From: Austwickia sp.
Lineage (GTDB): Bacteria > Actinomycetota > Actinomycetes > Actinomycetales > Dermatophilaceae
DNA: 64,000 bases
Reading direction: 5' to 3'
Assembly: GCA_016711265.1 (NCBI GenBank)
Contig: JADJTI010000001.1
Location: 62,001 to 126,000, forward strand
The notes under the pieces are model-generated. The model made no database searches. It saw only the letters and a list, made by a program, of their open reading frames with translations, and was not told the DNA's origin. Made by a program: the position numbers and the translations under genes. Shown piece after piece: positions 43,596 through 52,871 of this stretch. Position 1 is the first letter of the stretch. Each line of letters starts with the position of its first letter.

Positions 43596-45212
43596 ATGGT
43601 CTCCGGCGCTGCCTCGAATCGTTCGGTGGCGCTCGTGAGCCTGGGGTGTGCGCGTAACGATGTGGACGGCGAGGAACTCGCCGCACACCTGGAACGCGAA
43701 GGCTGGACGGTGGTGACCGACCCAGCGGACGCGGCCGTCGCCCTGATCAACACCTGCGGCTTCATCGAGGCCGCCAAGAAGGACTCGATCGACGCCGTCC
43801 TCGAAGCGGCCGAGCTCAAGAACGGCGCCACCACCCGAGCCGTGGTGGCGGTGGGCTGCCTAGCCCAGCGGTACGGGCGGGAGCTCGCCCAGGAGCTGCC
43901 GGAGGCGGACGCCGTACTGGGCTTCGATGCGTATCCCGAGCTGTCGCAGCGTTTGGACGCCGTCCTGCGCGGTGAGCCAGTGCCCTCGCACGAGCCGAGG
44001 GATCGTCGTACCTTGCTGCCGGTCACACCCGTGGACCGCCCGCGTCGAGCCGCCAGGATGTCCATCCCTGGCCACCAGCATGCACACCACCACCACCACG
44101 ATCAGGCCCAGGACCACGGGCACGGGCATGAGCACGGGCATGAGCATGAGCATGAGCATCGGGGCCTGCCGGCCCCAGAGCACCCGGAGGACACCGGGCC
44201 TCGACGGTCGCCGTACCTGATCACCCGGCGGCGCCTGGACGATCGTCCGTGGGCCCCCCTGAAGATCGCCAGCGGCTGCGACCGTCGATGCACCTTCTGC
44301 GCCATTCCTTCCTTCCGCGGATCTTTCGTCTCCCGTCCCGCCGACGACATCGTTGCCGAGGCGGCCTGGCTGGCGGACCAGGGGGTCCGCGAAGTGATGC
44401 TGGTCAGTGAAAACAGCACGTCGTATGGCAAGGACCTCGGTGACCTCGGCGCCCTGGAGAAGCTCCTGCCGCGGCTGGCGACCCAGACCGGGCTGGACCG
44501 CATCCGGGTGTCGTACCTGCAGCCGGCCGAGATCCGGCCGGCCCTGGTGGAGGCGATGAGTCGCACCGACCGGGTGATGCCGTACTTCGACCTGTCGTTC
44601 CAGCATGCCAGTCCCACCGTCCTGCGGCGCATGCGCCGATTCGGATCGACCGAGGCGTTCCTCGGACTACTCGCCGAGATCCGCGCGATGTCACCGGCGG
44701 CGGGTATTCGCTCCAACGTCATCGTCGGCTTCCCCGGCGAGACCGAGCAGGATCTCGCCGAGCTGGAAGCCTTCCTGATCGGGGCACGCCTGGACGCGGT
44801 GGGGGTATTCGGCTACTCCGACGAGGACGGCACGAGCGCCGCCGAGCTGCCCAACCACATTCACCCGCAGGACATCGAGGACCGCAGGCAGCGCATCAGC
44901 GCTCTGGTGGAGGAGTTGACGGCCCGGCGCGCGCAGGAGCGTCTCGGTGAGCGGGTCGAGGTGCTGGTCGAAGAGCATGAGGTCCTGCCCGAGCAGCCCG
45001 AGCAGCCCGAGCAGCCCGAGCAGCCGAGCGAACACGGCCGCCAGGGCTCGCCGCTGGTCCGCGTCCTGGGCCGCGCGAGCTTTCAGGGTCCGGAGGTCGA
45101 CGGTGTCTGCGAGCTGATCAGCCCCGACGCCACAGCGGCTCCCGTGGGATCCCTGGTCAGCGGCACCGTGGTCGAGACCGACGGTGTGGACCTGCTGGTG
45201 GAGACGTCATGA
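43596..45212 (+). CDS. rimO: Ribosomal protein S12 methylthiotransferase
   Basis: Radical-SAM enzyme that methylthiolates an aspartate of S12. The 538-residue protein is about 100 longer than E. coli RimO. The N-terminal cluster cysteines are in LGCARN, NTCGFI and VGCLAQ; the radical-SAM motif CDRRCTFC is at about 229; a TRAM domain ends it. The extra length is mainly a His-rich insertion at residues 160-188 (15 His in 29 residues, as GHEHGHEHEHEH) between the two cluster domains. An EQP repeat also lies before TRAM. Both inserts are at domain borders, so activity is expected. The stop overlaps pgsA (ATGA). Confidence 0.95.
   Translation: MVSGAASNRSVALVSLGCARNDVDGEELAAHLEREGWTVVTDPADAAVALINTCGFIEAAKKDSIDAVLEAAELKNGATTRAVVAVGCLAQRYGRELAQELPEADAVLGFDAYPELSQRLDAVLRGEPVPSHEPRDRRTLLPVTPVDRPRRAARMSIPGHQHAHHHHHDQAQDHGHGHEHGHEHEHEHRGLPAPEHPEDTGPRRSPYLITRRRLDDRPWAPLKIASGCDRRCTFCAIPSFRGSFVSRPADDIVAEAAWLADQGVREVMLVSENSTSYGKDLGDLGALEKLLPRLATQTGLDRIRVSYLQPAEIRPALVEAMSRTDRVMPYFDLSFQHASPTVLRRMRRFGSTEAFLGLLAEIRAMSPAAGIRSNVIVGFPGETEQDLAELEAFLIGARLDAVGVFGYSDEDGTSAAELPNHIHPQDIEDRRQRISALVEELTARRAQERLGERVEVLVEEHEVLPEQPEQPEQPEQPSEHGRQGSPLVRVLGRASFQGPEVDGVCELISPDATAAPVGSLVSGTVVETDGVDLLVETS
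44991..45026 (+). repeat. Four 9-bp tandem repeats inside rimO
   Basis: GAGCAGCCC is repeated four times (last copy ends in G), coding for Glu-Gln-Pro units in the linker before the TRAM domain. Likely length-variable between strains. Confidence 0.9.
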
Positions 45213-45817
45213 CCGCTGCCTCGGAACCGCCTCCGCCTGCGGCGCCCCCGCCCAGCGTATGGAATGTGGCCAATGCGCTGACCATGCTGCGGATCGCGAT
45301 GGTTCCGCTGTACGGGTGGCTGCTCCTGCACGACGGCGGCGCTCAGGACACCTGGCGCTGGATGGCCACCGTGGTCTTCGTCCTGGCCATGGTCACCGAC
45401 CGCCTGGACGGGGATCTGGCCAGGGCAAAAGGCCTGGTCACCGACTTCGGGAAGGTCAGCGACCCGATCGCCGACAAGGCGCTGACCGGGATGGCGTTCA
45501 TCGGGCTCTCGCTGATCGGGGTGATCTGGTGGTGGGTGACGATCGTGGTGCTGGCACGCGAGATCGGGGTCACCCTCATCCGGCTCGCGGTCCTGAGGTT
45601 CGCGGTGATCCCGGCCAATCGCGGGGGCAAGCTGAAGACGACGCTGCAGGGCTTGGCGTTGGGCATCCTCAGCTCGCCGCTCGGTGACCCCATGCCGCTG
45701 GTGGGCCACATCGTCCTCGCCGTCGCGGTCCTGGTCACCGTGGCCACCGGGGTGGAGTACGCCGCCCAGGCCTGGCGACTGAGCCGGACCCGACCGGCCC
45801 GCGATGGGGGTGCCTGA
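45209..45817 (+). CDS. pgsA: CDP-diacylglycerol--glycerol-3-phosphate phosphatidyltransferase
   Basis: Membrane enzyme making phosphatidylglycerol phosphate, a phospholipid precursor. The 202-residue protein has the CDP-alcohol phosphotransferase signature spread over DRLDGDLARAKGLVTDFGKV and SDPIADK (DGx2AR, G, D, D). Several membrane segments follow (LSLIGVIWWWVTIVVLA, HIVLAVAVLVTVATG). The N terminus is Pro-rich. ATG overlaps the rimO stop. In actinobacteria several pgsA-like genes exist, so another CDP-alcohol acceptor cannot be excluded; position before cinA and clgR is the conserved one. Confidence 0.9.
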   Translation: MTAASEPPPPAAPPPSVWNVANALTMLRIAMVPLYGWLLLHDGGAQDTWRWMATVVFVLAMVTDRLDGDLARAKGLVTDFGKVSDPIADKALTGMAFIGLSLIGVIWWWVTIVVLAREIGVTLIRLAVLRFAVIPANRGGKLKTTLQGLALGILSSPLGDPMPLVGHIVLAVAVLVTVATGVEYAAQAWRLSRTRPARDGGA

Positions 45818-45839
45818 CCATGCCTGGGGAGAGTCAGTG

Positions 45840-46361
45840 ATGACGCCCTCGTCGACATCCCCGGCCGTCCCGGCCGCACACGAAGCCATCACTCTCCTTC
45901 GGGCTTGCGGTGACACGGTCGCCACCGCCGAGTCGCTGACCGGTGGCCTGGTGGCTGCCGCGCTCACCGAGGTCCCGGGCTCCTCCTGGGTCGTCCTGGG
46001 CGGGGTCGTGGCGTACGCGAGTGCGGTCAAGGCCAGCCTGTTGGGGGTCAGTCCCGATCTGTTGGAGCACGGCGGCGCCGTGCAGGCCGAGGTCGCCTCA
46101 GCCATGGCCGCCAACGCACGCCGCGTCTTCGGCGCTCAGTGGGGAATCTCCACGACGGGAGTGGCTGGCCCCGACCCGGCCGACGGCCGACCTGTCGGGA
46201 CGGTGTACGTCGGTCTGAGCGGTCCCGAGGGCGACACCGTGACGGTCTTGAACCTCACGGGCGACCGTGCCCAGATTCGAGCCGCCACAGTCCTGGCCAG
46301 TTTGGATCGACTCACCGGGGCGGTCCGGGCGCATGTCGCGGGCCCGAGCGGTTACCGTTGA
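45840..46361 (+). CDS. cinA: Nicotinamide-nucleotide amidase (CinA C-terminal family)
   Basis: Deamidates NMN to nicotinate mononucleotide in pyridine-nucleotide salvage. The 173-residue protein is the C-terminal (PncC) domain only, without the N-terminal MoaB-like half of long CinA. Motifs: VATAESLTGGLVAAALTEVP, GGVVAYASAVKASLLGV, WGISTTGVAGPD and GTVYVGLSGPEG. ATG has GGGAG about 9 bases upstream; a GTG one codon earlier is possible. It lies 23 bases after pgsA and 76 before clgR, all rightward. Confidence 0.92.
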   Translation: MTPSSTSPAVPAAHEAITLLRACGDTVATAESLTGGLVAAALTEVPGSSWVVLGGVVAYASAVKASLLGVSPDLLEHGGAVQAEVASAMAANARRVFGAQWGISTTGVAGPDPADGRPVGTVYVGLSGPEGDTVTVLNLTGDRAQIRAATVLASLDRLTGAVRAHVAGPSGYR

Positions 46362-46437
46362 CCTACAGGAGGCTGCACCACCCTGCATGAGTCGTTCGGG
46401 ACTCGGGGGTGACAGACTCGCCGGATGAGGGGGTGCC

Positions 46438-46755
46438 ATGGTCTTGTTGCGACGTGAAGTGGGGGACGTCCTGCGCACGCGCCGTCAGGCCCTGGGGCGC
46501 ACCCTCAGGGAGGTTTCTGCCACCGCCTCGGTGTCGTTGGGGTACCTCAGCGAGATCGAGCGTGGCGAGAAAGAAGCGTCTTCGGAGCTGCTCGCCGCAG
46601 TGTGCTCGGCTCTGGGGTTGCCCCTGTCAGCGATGCTGCGCGACGTGTCGAGCCGGCTGGCCCGAGCCGAAGAGAGCGCCCCCACGCCGGTGCTCCTGCC
46701 CGTCGCTGCCCCGGCCGAGGAGTTCGAGTCCCAGGTGGAGGTCACTGCGGCCTGA
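46438..46755 (+). CDS. clgR: XRE-family regulator, ClgR type
   Basis: DNA-binding activator of 105 residues. In other actinobacteria ClgR activates clp protease and stress genes. The helix-turn-helix is TLREVSATASVSLGYLSEIE, followed by RGEKEASSELLAAVCSALGL, the typical ClgR core. The C-terminal 35 residues are Ala/Glu/Pro-rich. Position after pgsA and cinA is the conserved actinobacterial one, which supports the name. No ClgR-like operator was recognised in its own upstream region. A 15-base direct repeat overlaps its last codons. Confidence 0.88.
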   Translation: MVLLRREVGDVLRTRRQALGRTLREVSATASVSLGYLSEIERGEKEASSELLAAVCSALGLPLSAMLRDVSSRLARAEESAPTPVLLPVAAPAEEFESQVEVTAA

Positions 46756-46763
46756 GGCCGAGG

Positions 46764-47642
46764 TCACTGCGGCCGGAGACCGGTACGACGTCCTCCGGAG
46801 CTGCCCAGCGGGCGCTGGCGGCGACCCGTGTCGCCGGGGGCCAGGCCACCCTGGCAGCTCGGGCAGCTGAACATGGTGCGTTCGCGTCCGGTGACACCGA
46901 TGGGCGCCACTCTGATCGTGTCCCCGCAGCGGCGGCAGGGCCGGCCCGAGCGGGCATGCACGTACAGTTCCTCGCCCTTGCGGGTCGACCCGGTTGTCGA
47001 CTGCACGGCCTGCGTCGTGCCGATCTGCAGCAGCCGTCTGGCCGTGTCGATCAGGGTGAGCACTTCGGTATCGGTCAGCTCACCGACGTGCGTCCACGGG
47101 AATGTTCTGCGCAGGAACAGCGTCTCGGCGGCGTACATCGTGCCGATCCCCGCCAGCAGGCGCTGATCCAGCAGAGCCTGCCCGATCGGGACGGTCGGAT
47201 CCGCCTGCAGGTTGTGCAGAGCCAGGTCACGATCCCAGTCAGGGCCCAAGAGGTCGGGGCCCAGGTGGCCGACGCAGGTGGATTCCTCGGCCGTGCGGAT
47301 CAGATCGAGCATGCCTAGCCGCAGTCCCAGGCAGAGCCACCGGTCGCCGGCCAGAACCGCCCGGACGTGCGAGTGGGCTGCCGGGTCGGCGGCGCGGCCC
47401 CGGCTGGAGGCAGGCCAGATTCGCCACGAGCCCTCCATGCGGAGGTGGCTGTGGATGGTCCAGCCACCCGCGACCCGATGGAGCAGGTGCTTGCCTCGGC
47501 TGACGACCTCCACCGTGGTATGGCCCACCAGGCCGGAGCCGTCCAGGGATCCCCAGCGCAGCTCGGCACGCCGCAGCGCGTCGCCCTGCAGGGCTTCGTT
47601 GAGCCGGTTCGCGGTGCGGAAGACCACGTCACCCTCAGGCAT
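46764..47642 (-). CDS. nei2: Fpg/Nei-family DNA glycosylase (Nei2-like endonuclease VIII)
   Basis: Base-excision repair glycosylase/AP lyase of 292 residues acting on oxidised bases. The N-terminal MPEGDVVFRTANRL supplies the catalytic Pro2 and Glu3, SRGKHLL the conserved Lys, LLAGIGTMYAAETLFLR the helix-two-turn-helix. CRRCGDTIRVAP with FSCPSC forms the C-terminal zinc finger. MPEGD and the context next to lhr fit the Nei2 group seen in mycobacteria and streptomycetes. It follows lhr by 62 bases and may be co-transcribed. A 25-residue Arg/Gly tail after the zinc finger is not conserved in character. Confidence 0.9.
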   Translation of the reverse strand: MPEGDVVFRTANRLNEALQGDALRRAELRWGSLDGSGLVGHTTVEVVSRGKHLLHRVAGGWTIHSHLRMEGSWRIWPASSRGRAADPAAHSHVRAVLAGDRWLCLGLRLGMLDLIRTAEESTCVGHLGPDLLGPDWDRDLALHNLQADPTVPIGQALLDQRLLAGIGTMYAAETLFLRRTFPWTHVGELTDTEVLTLIDTARRLLQIGTTQAVQSTTGSTRKGEELYVHARSGRPCRRCGDTIRVAPIGVTGRERTMFSCPSCQGGLAPGDTGRRQRPLGSSGGRRTGLRPQ

Positions 47643-47704
47643 GGGTGCTCCCGGGCTCCGTGGCAGCCTGGCCGAGCACCGCGGTCACGGTCGCTCCGAT
47701 CCGG

Positions 47705-50700
47705 TCATTTCCGGATCCTCAGGCCACGAGGGGTGAGGTGAAAGCCCGCGTTCGCCAAGGCGGCGACCAGTGGGCGCTGCGACCCCAGGACGCCCGCACC
47801 GTCGGTCTTGCGCACGGTCATGGCGCCCAACGCTCCCCCTCGGACGGCGTCCGCTAAACCTGCGGCGGCGCAGCCCACGATGTCCGGATCCTCGCTCCAG
47901 GACAACACGGTCGCGCCGCCTCGTTCCACATACAAGACGAGCAACCCATCCACGAGTACGACGACCGCCCCCGCCTTCCGGCCCGGGCGGTGGCCCCTGG
48001 GAGGGTCCACGCCGCCGACCGGGGTGTCGTCCTCGACGGCGCGCTCCGGCCAGGGCAACGCCGCCCCGTAGGCATTGGCGGGGTCCGTGGCCGCGAGCAC
48101 GAGGCTTTCACGGGCGCCGGTTCCCGCACCCTCGAGCAGCGGGCTGCGGCTCTGGGCCCGCAGTCGGTCGATCGCGCCGGCGGTCGCGAACTGGGCCGCA
48201 CCCAGCCCTTCGACAAAATACCCGCGCCGGACCCGCCCGGCCTCCTCGGCGGCCGCCAGCACCCGGTAGACCGCGGCGAACCCTCCCGGGGTGTCCTCGG
48301 CCACGACGCTGCCGCGAGTCACGACGCCGTACCGGTCCAACAGGACATCGGCGGCCACAAGGGTGCGCGTCGTGAGGTCGGCCTCCGGCTCGGGTAGGGC
48401 GAACCAGCGACCTGCCGTCCCAGGGGGCCCCTCCCGAGCGGGCAGTGCGGGGCGGACCCCGGTCCCGCGGGGAGGCCACCCTCGACGGGTGAGCCGAGTG
48501 GATCGCGGCGGCCGCGCAGGCGCGCGATGGGCTCCCCGGCCGCGCAGCCGCGCCCGAACGGGCGTCAGACTGTCGTTGCTGATCCTCCCTGACCAGACCA
48601 GGTCCCAGAGCAGTTGGCTGAAGGCCGCATCGTCGAGGCTGCCGCAGGTGTCGGAGAGCCGCCGGAAGAAGTACGCCCCGCCACCGGCCAGGGCGTTCAG
48701 GATCTCGTGGTGTGCCGCGCAGAGGTCGGCGCGCTCGCTCGGCTCAGCCGCGGGCGGAGCCAGCGTCCAGGCGGCCGCATCCCCCAGGTGCAGAGAGATC
48801 CAGCCATCGTCGCCGGCCAGCGCACCATGCCCACGCCAGAGCAGTTCGCCGGTGCCCATCAGCTCATCCAACATGGCGGGGCTGTAGTTCGGCACCCGGG
48901 CGGGCAGGATCAGGGTCTCGACCGCACTGGCCGGAACCACGGCTCCGGCCAGCTGCTCCACGGCCCGCAACAGGCCATCGGGGCCACGCAGGCTCCCGGA
49001 ACAGCCCTGCCAGGCGGGGAGAAAACGAGCCAGGTCGGCGGGGGAGACCGGTTCGACCTCCGCTCGCAACGCCGCCAGTGACCGCCGGCGCAGCAGCCGC
49101 AGGACGTCCACGTCACAAAAGTCCAGGGGTGGCCCGCCGAGCGGGCCGGCGCCGACGGGGGGCGGGTCGGTGGCAGCGTCCGCCGCCACCGAGCCGAGGG
49201 GACGCAGTGCTCCCTCCACCAGGCGGCCGGAGGCCACCAGAGCGCGCAGCGCAGCCGTGGCTGGAGCGGTTCCCATGCCGAAGCGATCCGCGAACTGCCG
49301 GGCGGTGAAGGGGCCGTGAGTGCGGGCGTAGCGGGCAGCCAGGTCACCGAGCGGATCGGTGACCGGATCGGAGTACGGCGCGGGCACCCCCACGGGCAGC
49401 GCGGCTCCCAGTGCGTCCCGGAGACGGCCGGCATCCTCCACAGCCGCCCAGCGGGGCTCGCCCGCGATCCGGACCTCGATCACCCGTCGAGCCGTGTCCA
49501 GGTCGGTGAGCCACGCCGCAACAGCGTCGGCGTCCTGGGCCCGTGCCTGAATCTCCGCCGTGGTCAGGGGCCCCAGGCGCCTCAGAAGGTCGGCAGCGTC
49601 TTCGGCGTGCCGGCATTGCCGGTCCGGGGCGAGCGCTTGAAGCTCGGCCTCCATGCGCGCCAGCGCCTGCGGATCGAGCAGGTCGGCCAGCGTGGTGCCA
49701 TCGGTCCGGCCGAGCAGTTCGGACAGCAGCGAGGGGTCCAGGGCAAGGGCGGCGGCACGTCGTTCCGCCAGCGGTGAGTCGCCCTCGTACAGATACTGGG
49801 CGACGTACCCGAACAGCAGGCTCCGAGCGAACGGCGAGGGACTGCTGGTGTCCACTGCGACGATGCTGACCTCCCGCGAGGCGAGGGCGCGCATGAGGGC
49901 CACCAGCGCGGGCACGTCGAAGACGTCCTGGACGCATTCCCGCACCGCCTCGAGCACGATCGGGAAGGAGGGGTAGCGGCTGGCGACCTCCAGCAGGTGC
50001 GCCGAACGCTGCCGTTGCTGCCAGAGCGCTTGCCGCCGGTCGGGGCGGCGTCGAGGCAGCAGCAAGGCACGCGCCGCGCACTCCCGGAACCGGGACGCGA
50101 ACAGCGCTGAGCCACCGATCTGCTCGGTCACCAGCGTCTCGACATCCGCGGGGTCGAGGCAGACCAGTTCTCCGAGGTCGTCGCGGAGTTGGTCGTCGGA
50201 CAGTTCGACGTCGGGTAGCCGCAGGACGATCCCGTCGTCGGCGTGCATGGCCTGGATGTCGACGCCGAACCGGGTTCGCAGCCGGGCGCCCAGGCAGAGC
50301 GCCCACGGGGCATGCACCCGCGAGCCGTAGGGGGAGTGGATCACGATCCGCCAGTCGCCGATCTCGTCCCGGAACCGTTCGACCACCAGCGTCCGATCGC
50401 TCGGTACGACGCCCGTGGCCTCGCGCTGTTCCCCCAGGTATGCCACCACGTTGTCGGTGGCCCAAGTGTCCAGCCCGGCGGCCATCACGCGATCCCGAGC
50501 CTTCGCATCGCGGTGCTGGGACACCTCACGCTGGAAAGCGCCGATGGCGGCGCCCAACTCGGCAGGGCGCCCGATGGCCTCGCCCTTCCAGAACGGCAAG
50601 CGACCCGCCACCCCCGGTGCGGGGGTGACCAGGACCTGGTCATGGGTGATGTCCTCGATCCGCCAAGACGACGTCCCGAGGGTGAAGACATCCCCGACCC

Positions 50701-52531
50701 GGGATTCGTAGACCATCTCTTCATCCAGCTCGCCGACGCGGCGACCGCCAGGGCGTTGCTGGTCCGCAGAACCCACCAGGAAGACTCCGAACAGGCCGCG
50801 GTCAGGAATCGTGCCGCCGCTGGTGACAGCTAGGCGCTGGGCGAAAGGGCGACCGGTCAGGGTATCGCCTACCCGATCCCACACGATCCGAGGCCGTAGT
50901 TCGGCGAACTCCTCGCTGGGGTAGCGGCCGGACAGCATGTCCAGCACCGACTCAAGCATCGCCCGGGACAGCGTCGCGTACGGGGCGGACCGGCGCATCA
51001 GCGCCAGCAGCTCCGCAACGCTCCAGGTATCCATGGCGCACATGGCCACGATCTGCTGGGCCACCACATCCAGGGGGTTGGTGGGGACCTGCAGCGATTC
51101 GATCCCCCCACTGCGCATCCGCTCGGCGACCACGGCAGTGGCGACCAGATCCCCTCGGTACTTGGGGAACAGCACCCCGTGAGAGACCGCGCCGACGTGA
51201 TGGCCAGCGCGGCCGACCCGTTGCAGTCCGCTGGCCACGCTCGGGGGGGCCTCCACCTGCACGACCAGGTCCACCGCGCCCATGTCGATGCCCAGTTCCA
51301 GGCTGCTGGTCGCCACGACGGCGGGGAGGCGCCCGGACTTCAGGTCGTCCTCGATCCGCGCCCGCTGCTCGCGGCTGACCGAACCGTGGTGCGCCCGGGC
51401 CAACTCCGCCGGCGCGCCGCCGCCGGTCTGCTGGGTGCTGCCGATCAGGCTCGGGGTGCGCCCGGGGCCGGCGGGCGACCGGCCCGGGATGACCGGGTCG
51501 CCTGGCAGGTCGCCCGGCGGGTTGTCCGCCTGGTCCTCCGGCGGCGCGCATCTGTCGGCCCACAGTTCGTTCAACCGGCTGGTCAACCGCTCGGCGAGGC
51601 GGCGGCTGTTGGCGAACACCAACGTCGAGCGGTGTTCCAGGATCAGGTCGACGATGCGTTCTTCGACGTGGGGCCAGATCGAGGTTCGCTCCGGCGCTCC
51701 GGCAGCCGCTCCCGTGAGCTCGCCGGTCGGCTGCCCGAGCTCCGCCAGATCCGGGACCGGCACCACGACCTGCAGGTCCCATCGCTTCTCCGATGCGGGG
51801 GCCACGATCTGCACCGGACGCCCTCCGCTGAGGTAGCGTCCGACCTCGTCCAGCGGGCGTACGGTGGCCGAGAGCCCGATCCGCTGGGCCGGGGTGGCCA
51901 GCAGGGCGTCGAGACGCTCCAGGGTGACCGCCAGGTGGGCCCCGCGTTTGGTGCCCGCCACGGCGTGAACCTCGTCGATGATGACGGTCTCGACGCCGGT
52001 CAGGGACTGCCGGGCTTGGGAGGTGAGCAACAGGAAGAGCGATTCCGGGGTGGTGATCAAGACATCGGCGGATGTCGTGGCGAATGCGCGGCGGTCCTTG
52101 GCCGAGGTGTCGCCGGTCCGGGTGGCCACCCGCACATCCGGAGTGAGCAGACCCAGCCGGTTGGCCGCGTGGCCGATTCCCACCAAGGGTGCTCTCAGGT
52201 TGCGTTCCACATCGGTGGCCAGCGCCTTCAGGGGCGAAATGTAGAGGATGCGGCAGCAGCGGGCATTGGACGCCGCAACGGTAGCCCCGTCCCCGACCGT
52301 CGCTGCGTCGGTGGCTCTGGACACCGGCGAGGCGGCCGGGGCAATCAGCCGATCCAGGGCCCACAAGAAGGCCGAGAGCGTCTTGCCCGACCCTGTCGGC
52401 GCCACGACGAGGGCGTGTTGCCCGGAACTGATCGCCTCCCACGCACCCACCTGAGCAGGCGTCGGGCTGGGGAAGGACGCGCGAAACCACTCCCGGGTGG
52501 GTGCCGAGAAGCGGTCGAGGATGTCGTTCAT
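47705..52531 (-). CDS. lhr: Lhr-type ATP-dependent DNA helicase
   Basis: Large superfamily 2 helicase of 1608 residues that unwinds DNA and RNA:DNA hybrids, linked to repair. N-terminal RecA-like domain: VAPTGSGKTLSAFLWALDRL (Walker A), TVIIDEVHAVAGTKRG (DEVH box), FANSRRLAERLTSRL. The second domain ends with QRVGRAGHHVG (motif VI). Winged-helix and Lhr-core modules and the long C-terminal domain typical of 'long' Lhr follow, so it is full length. ATG at 52531 is chosen since the conserved MNDILDRFSAPTREWF begins there. Divergent from DUF3046, 82 bases apart. Confidence 0.94.
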   Translation of the reverse strand: MNDILDRFSAPTREWFRASFPSPTPAQVGAWEAISSGQHALVVAPTGSGKTLSAFLWALDRLIAPAASPVSRATDAATVGDGATVAASNARCCRILYISPLKALATDVERNLRAPLVGIGHAANRLGLLTPDVRVATRTGDTSAKDRRAFATTSADVLITTPESLFLLLTSQARQSLTGVETVIIDEVHAVAGTKRGAHLAVTLERLDALLATPAQRIGLSATVRPLDEVGRYLSGGRPVQIVAPASEKRWDLQVVVPVPDLAELGQPTGELTGAAAGAPERTSIWPHVEERIVDLILEHRSTLVFANSRRLAERLTSRLNELWADRCAPPEDQADNPPGDLPGDPVIPGRSPAGPGRTPSLIGSTQQTGGGAPAELARAHHGSVSREQRARIEDDLKSGRLPAVVATSSLELGIDMGAVDLVVQVEAPPSVASGLQRVGRAGHHVGAVSHGVLFPKYRGDLVATAVVAERMRSGGIESLQVPTNPLDVVAQQIVAMCAMDTWSVAELLALMRRSAPYATLSRAMLESVLDMLSGRYPSEEFAELRPRIVWDRVGDTLTGRPFAQRLAVTSGGTIPDRGLFGVFLVGSADQQRPGGRRVGELDEEMVYESRVGDVFTLGTSSWRIEDITHDQVLVTPAPGVAGRLPFWKGEAIGRPAELGAAIGAFQREVSQHRDAKARDRVMAAGLDTWATDNVVAYLGEQREATGVVPSDRTLVVERFRDEIGDWRIVIHSPYGSRVHAPWALCLGARLRTRFGVDIQAMHADDGIVLRLPDVELSDDQLRDDLGELVCLDPADVETLVTEQIGGSALFASRFRECAARALLLPRRRPDRRQALWQQRQRSAHLLEVASRYPSFPIVLEAVRECVQDVFDVPALVALMRALASREVSIVAVDTSSPSPFARSLLFGYVAQYLYEGDSPLAERRAAALALDPSLLSELLGRTDGTTLADLLDPQALARMEAELQALAPDRQCRHAEDAADLLRRLGPLTTAEIQARAQDADAVAAWLTDLDTARRVIEVRIAGEPRWAAVEDAGRLRDALGAALPVGVPAPYSDPVTDPLGDLAARYARTHGPFTARQFADRFGMGTAPATAALRALVASGRLVEGALRPLGSVAADAATDPPPVGAGPLGGPPLDFCDVDVLRLLRRRSLAALRAEVEPVSPADLARFLPAWQGCSGSLRGPDGLLRAVEQLAGAVVPASAVETLILPARVPNYSPAMLDELMGTGELLWRGHGALAGDDGWISLHLGDAAAWTLAPPAAEPSERADLCAAHHEILNALAGGGAYFFRRLSDTCGSLDDAAFSQLLWDLVWSGRISNDSLTPVRARLRGRGAHRAPARPPRSTRLTRRGWPPRGTGVRPALPAREGPPGTAGRWFALPEPEADLTTRTLVAADVLLDRYGVVTRGSVVAEDTPGGFAAVYRVLAAAEEAGRVRRGYFVEGLGAAQFATAGAIDRLRAQSRSPLLEGAGTGARESLVLAATDPANAYGAALPWPERAVEDDTPVGGVDPPRGHRPGRKAGAVVVLVDGLLVLYVERGGATVLSWSEDPDIVGCAAAGLADAVRGGALGAMTVRKTDGAGVLGSQRPLVAALANAGFHLTPRGLRIRK

Positions 52532-52613
52532 GGTGCGACCCACCTTGCCATCAGGGACCGACAACGGCCCTGGGGGCGGCAGCCCTGGACAGCTCGTGCG
52601 GCACACTGAGCTC

Positions 52614-52871
52614 GTGCGCTTGAGCCAGTTCTGGACCTTGATGGACGACGAGTTCGGTGCCGGCTACTCCCGGGTGCTCGCCGATCGGCACGTGCTGAGC
52701 TCGCTGGGCGGGCGTACCGCCACCGAGGCCATCGAGGCGGGCGAGCCGCCCAAGCGGGTGTGGCAGGCGATGTGCGAGGCGATGGATGTGCCGCCCGGCC
52801 GGTGGTGGGGCCGCGATCAGCCGCCCACCGGTGGACCCGCCTCAGGCCACGGCGACCGGGCCGGTCGATGA
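52614..52871 (+). CDS. DUF3046 protein
   Basis: Small protein of 85 residues, function unknown, conserved near recA in actinobacteria. VRLSQFWTLMDDEFGAGYSR, HVLSSLGGRTATEAIEAGE and MCEAMDVPPGRWWG are the family hallmarks. GTG start; CACACT, one base off the TANNNT pattern, is 6 bases upstream. Its 3' end overlaps the convergent universal stress gene by 30 bp, which is unusual here. The C-terminal tail after RWWG is extra. Confidence 0.85.
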   Translation: MRLSQFWTLMDDEFGAGYSRVLADRHVLSSLGGRTATEAIEAGEPPKRVWQAMCEAMDVPPGRWWGRDQPPTGGPASGHGDRAGR

